Source: Xanthocytophaga flava
GTDB lineage: Bacteria; Bacteroidota; Bacteroidia; Cytophagales; 172606-1
Assembly (NCBI GenBank): GCA_030068525.1
Contig: JASJOS010000007.1
Span: forward strand, 310,001 to 374,000
Reading direction: 5' to 3'
DNA: 64,000 nt
The notes below the pieces were generated by a model. The model saw nothing but the letters and a program-made list of their open reading frames with translations. It was not told the DNA's origin and ran no database searches. A program made the position numbers and the translations under genes. Of this stretch, positions 63,148-64,000 are shown one piece after another (the stretch's first letter is position 1; every line of letters begins with the position of its first letter).

Positions 63148-64000
63148 TCCAATTACAGGAACAACAAATACAGTATTAGAAGAGAAAATTTCAACCCAAT
63201 CTATTATTGAAGGTTATAAAGCGGTTTTTAATATAGATGTCTCCCCTTACTTTAAAGGCTTCTCCATGCTTGAAGTCTATAAGTGCCAGGATACAGGTTA
63301 CCGGTATTATTATCCTTTTTCTTTTGCTGGTGATGGTACTTTTTATGACTATCTCCAAAAAATTCCTTGGTATTATCAAGATTGGAAATGGGAGTATCAA
63401 GCCGTATTAGATATACTTACAGAAAACAATTACAAGGTTTTAGAAATTGGATGTGGGAAAGGAGCCTTTATAAAACAATTACAACATAAGGGACACTCCT
63501 GCATAGGTCTGGAATTAAGCGCGGATGCAACGATACTCGGTCAAAAAGAAGGATTAGATATACGAAATCAGACTACTGAAGATTTCGCACTTACTAACAC
63601 AGACTCTTTTGATATTGTCTGTTCTTTCCAACTTCTGGAACACATTTCAAATGTAAATTCTTTAATTACTTCTTCCTTAAAAACACTAAAGAAAGGGGGT
63701 AAATTAATTATTGCTGTTCCTAATAATGATATTCTTTTCTTTTCATATACAAAGCAGTATATAAGTAACCTCAATCATCTTTATCAGCCTATTAAACTCT
63801 TAAATCTTCCTCCTCATCATATGGGATTGTGGACACCAAAGTCTATCTCCAGTTTAACAACCATATACAATCTGAAACTTGATACAATTCTAAAAGAACC
63901 TATTAATGAACATAGAAAATCACTTATTATTTCGATCTTAATTGAAAAGCTTGGTTTAGCAGGAAAATTCATAAATAAACTGGCCCAACATCAGAAAGAA
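63140..64000 (+). CDS. Class I SAM-dependent methyltransferase, incomplete at the window end
   Basis: Starts at an ATG overlapping the TylF-type gene's last 8 bases in another frame, and stays open for 287 codons to the edge. Residues about 100-210 carry the methyltransferase core: VLEIGCGKGAFIKQL (motif I), FDIVCSFQLLEHISN (motif II-like) and LKKGGKLIIAVPNND (motif III). The N-terminal 95 residues (EVYKCQDTGYRYYYP) resemble the degenerate rubredoxin-like head of sugar methyltransferases. It belongs to the glycan operon by overlap. Substrate unknown. Confidence 0.85.
   Translation, partial: MISPITGTTNTVLEEKISTQSIIEGYKAVFNIDVSPYFKGFSMLEVYKCQDTGYRYYYPFSFAGDGTFYDYLQKIPWYYQDWKWEYQAVLDILTENNYKVLEIGCGKGAFIKQLQHKGHSCIGLELSADATILGQKEGLDIRNQTTEDFALTNTDSFDIVCSFQLLEHISNVNSLITSSLKTLKKGGKLIIAVPNNDILFFSYTKQYISNLNHLYQPIKLLNLPPHHMGLWTPKSISSLTTIYNLKLDTILKEPINEHRKSLIISILIEKLGLAGKFINKLAQHQKE

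Overview
The window looks like chromosomal DNA from a free-living member of the Bacteroidota, most likely a Cytophagales-type gliding or soil bacterium. The evidence is a SusC/SusD pair, a PKD-repeat protein ending in a type IX secretion sorting domain, many signal-peptide lipoproteins, AT-rich intergenic DNA, and promoter elements of the Bacteroidota form TAnnTTTG in place of sigma70 boxes. Shine-Dalgarno sequences are mostly absent. No insertion sequence, prophage, CRISPR array or rRNA was seen. One tRNA gene (Ser, UGA) is present. The assignment below phylum level is inference.

Layout. 1-5.9 kb: the 5' end of a DUF2490-like outer-membrane protein, a zincin-like protein, an orphan molybdopterin dehydrogenase large subunit, a GntP gluconate permease and a small NAD(P)H-binding protein. 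6.4-15 kb: small-molecule and redox genes (alpha/beta hydrolase, NTF2-like protein, SDR, FAD monooxygenase) mixed with three AraC regulators and small unknown proteins. 15-18 kb: a two-gene unit of unrecognised proteins that both carry the His-x-Asp...His...Arg-x-Ser pattern of 2-oxoglutarate/Fe(II) oxygenases, then a frameshifted small membrane protein and tRNA-Ser. 18.3-27.8 kb: YihY membrane protein, YbgC-type thioesterase, a 1 kb gap, SusC/SusD, a PHP-type metallohydrolase and an Ogt/MGMT DNA repair protein.

27.8-42.8 kb: a large FtsX-type permease, a PP2C phosphatase fused through one membrane segment to two LysM domains, the moeB-moaE-hydrolase unit for molybdenum cofactor, a lipoprotein, HtpG, a histidine kinase with a stand-alone receiver, an FGGY gluconokinase and a divergent AraC regulator. 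42.8-55.5 kb: a possible 36-residue peptide gene, OsmC, thioredoxin, a lipoprotein, an epimerase-like protein, bestrophin, ADP-ribosylglycohydrolase, a CHASE3-like/GAF signalling protein, PruA, a TerB-like protein, a phosphoribosyltransferase, an HhH protein and a MORN-like repeat protein. 55.8-64 kb: a surface-polysaccharide region with GDP-L-fucose synthase, the PKD/T9SS protein, a Wzm/Wzt-type ABC exporter and two methyltransferases, the last running off the window.

Connections. Gluconate uptake (GntP) and phosphorylation (FGGY kinase) are both present but 35 kb apart. MoaE and MoeB help make the cofactor that the orphan molybdopterin subunit would need. Fcl, Wzm/Wzt and the methyltransferases fit synthesis, export and decoration of a fucose-containing surface glycan. 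The most unusual elements are the tandem 2OG-oxygenase-like pair, the PP2C-TM-LysM protein and the small peptide gene with a strong promoter.
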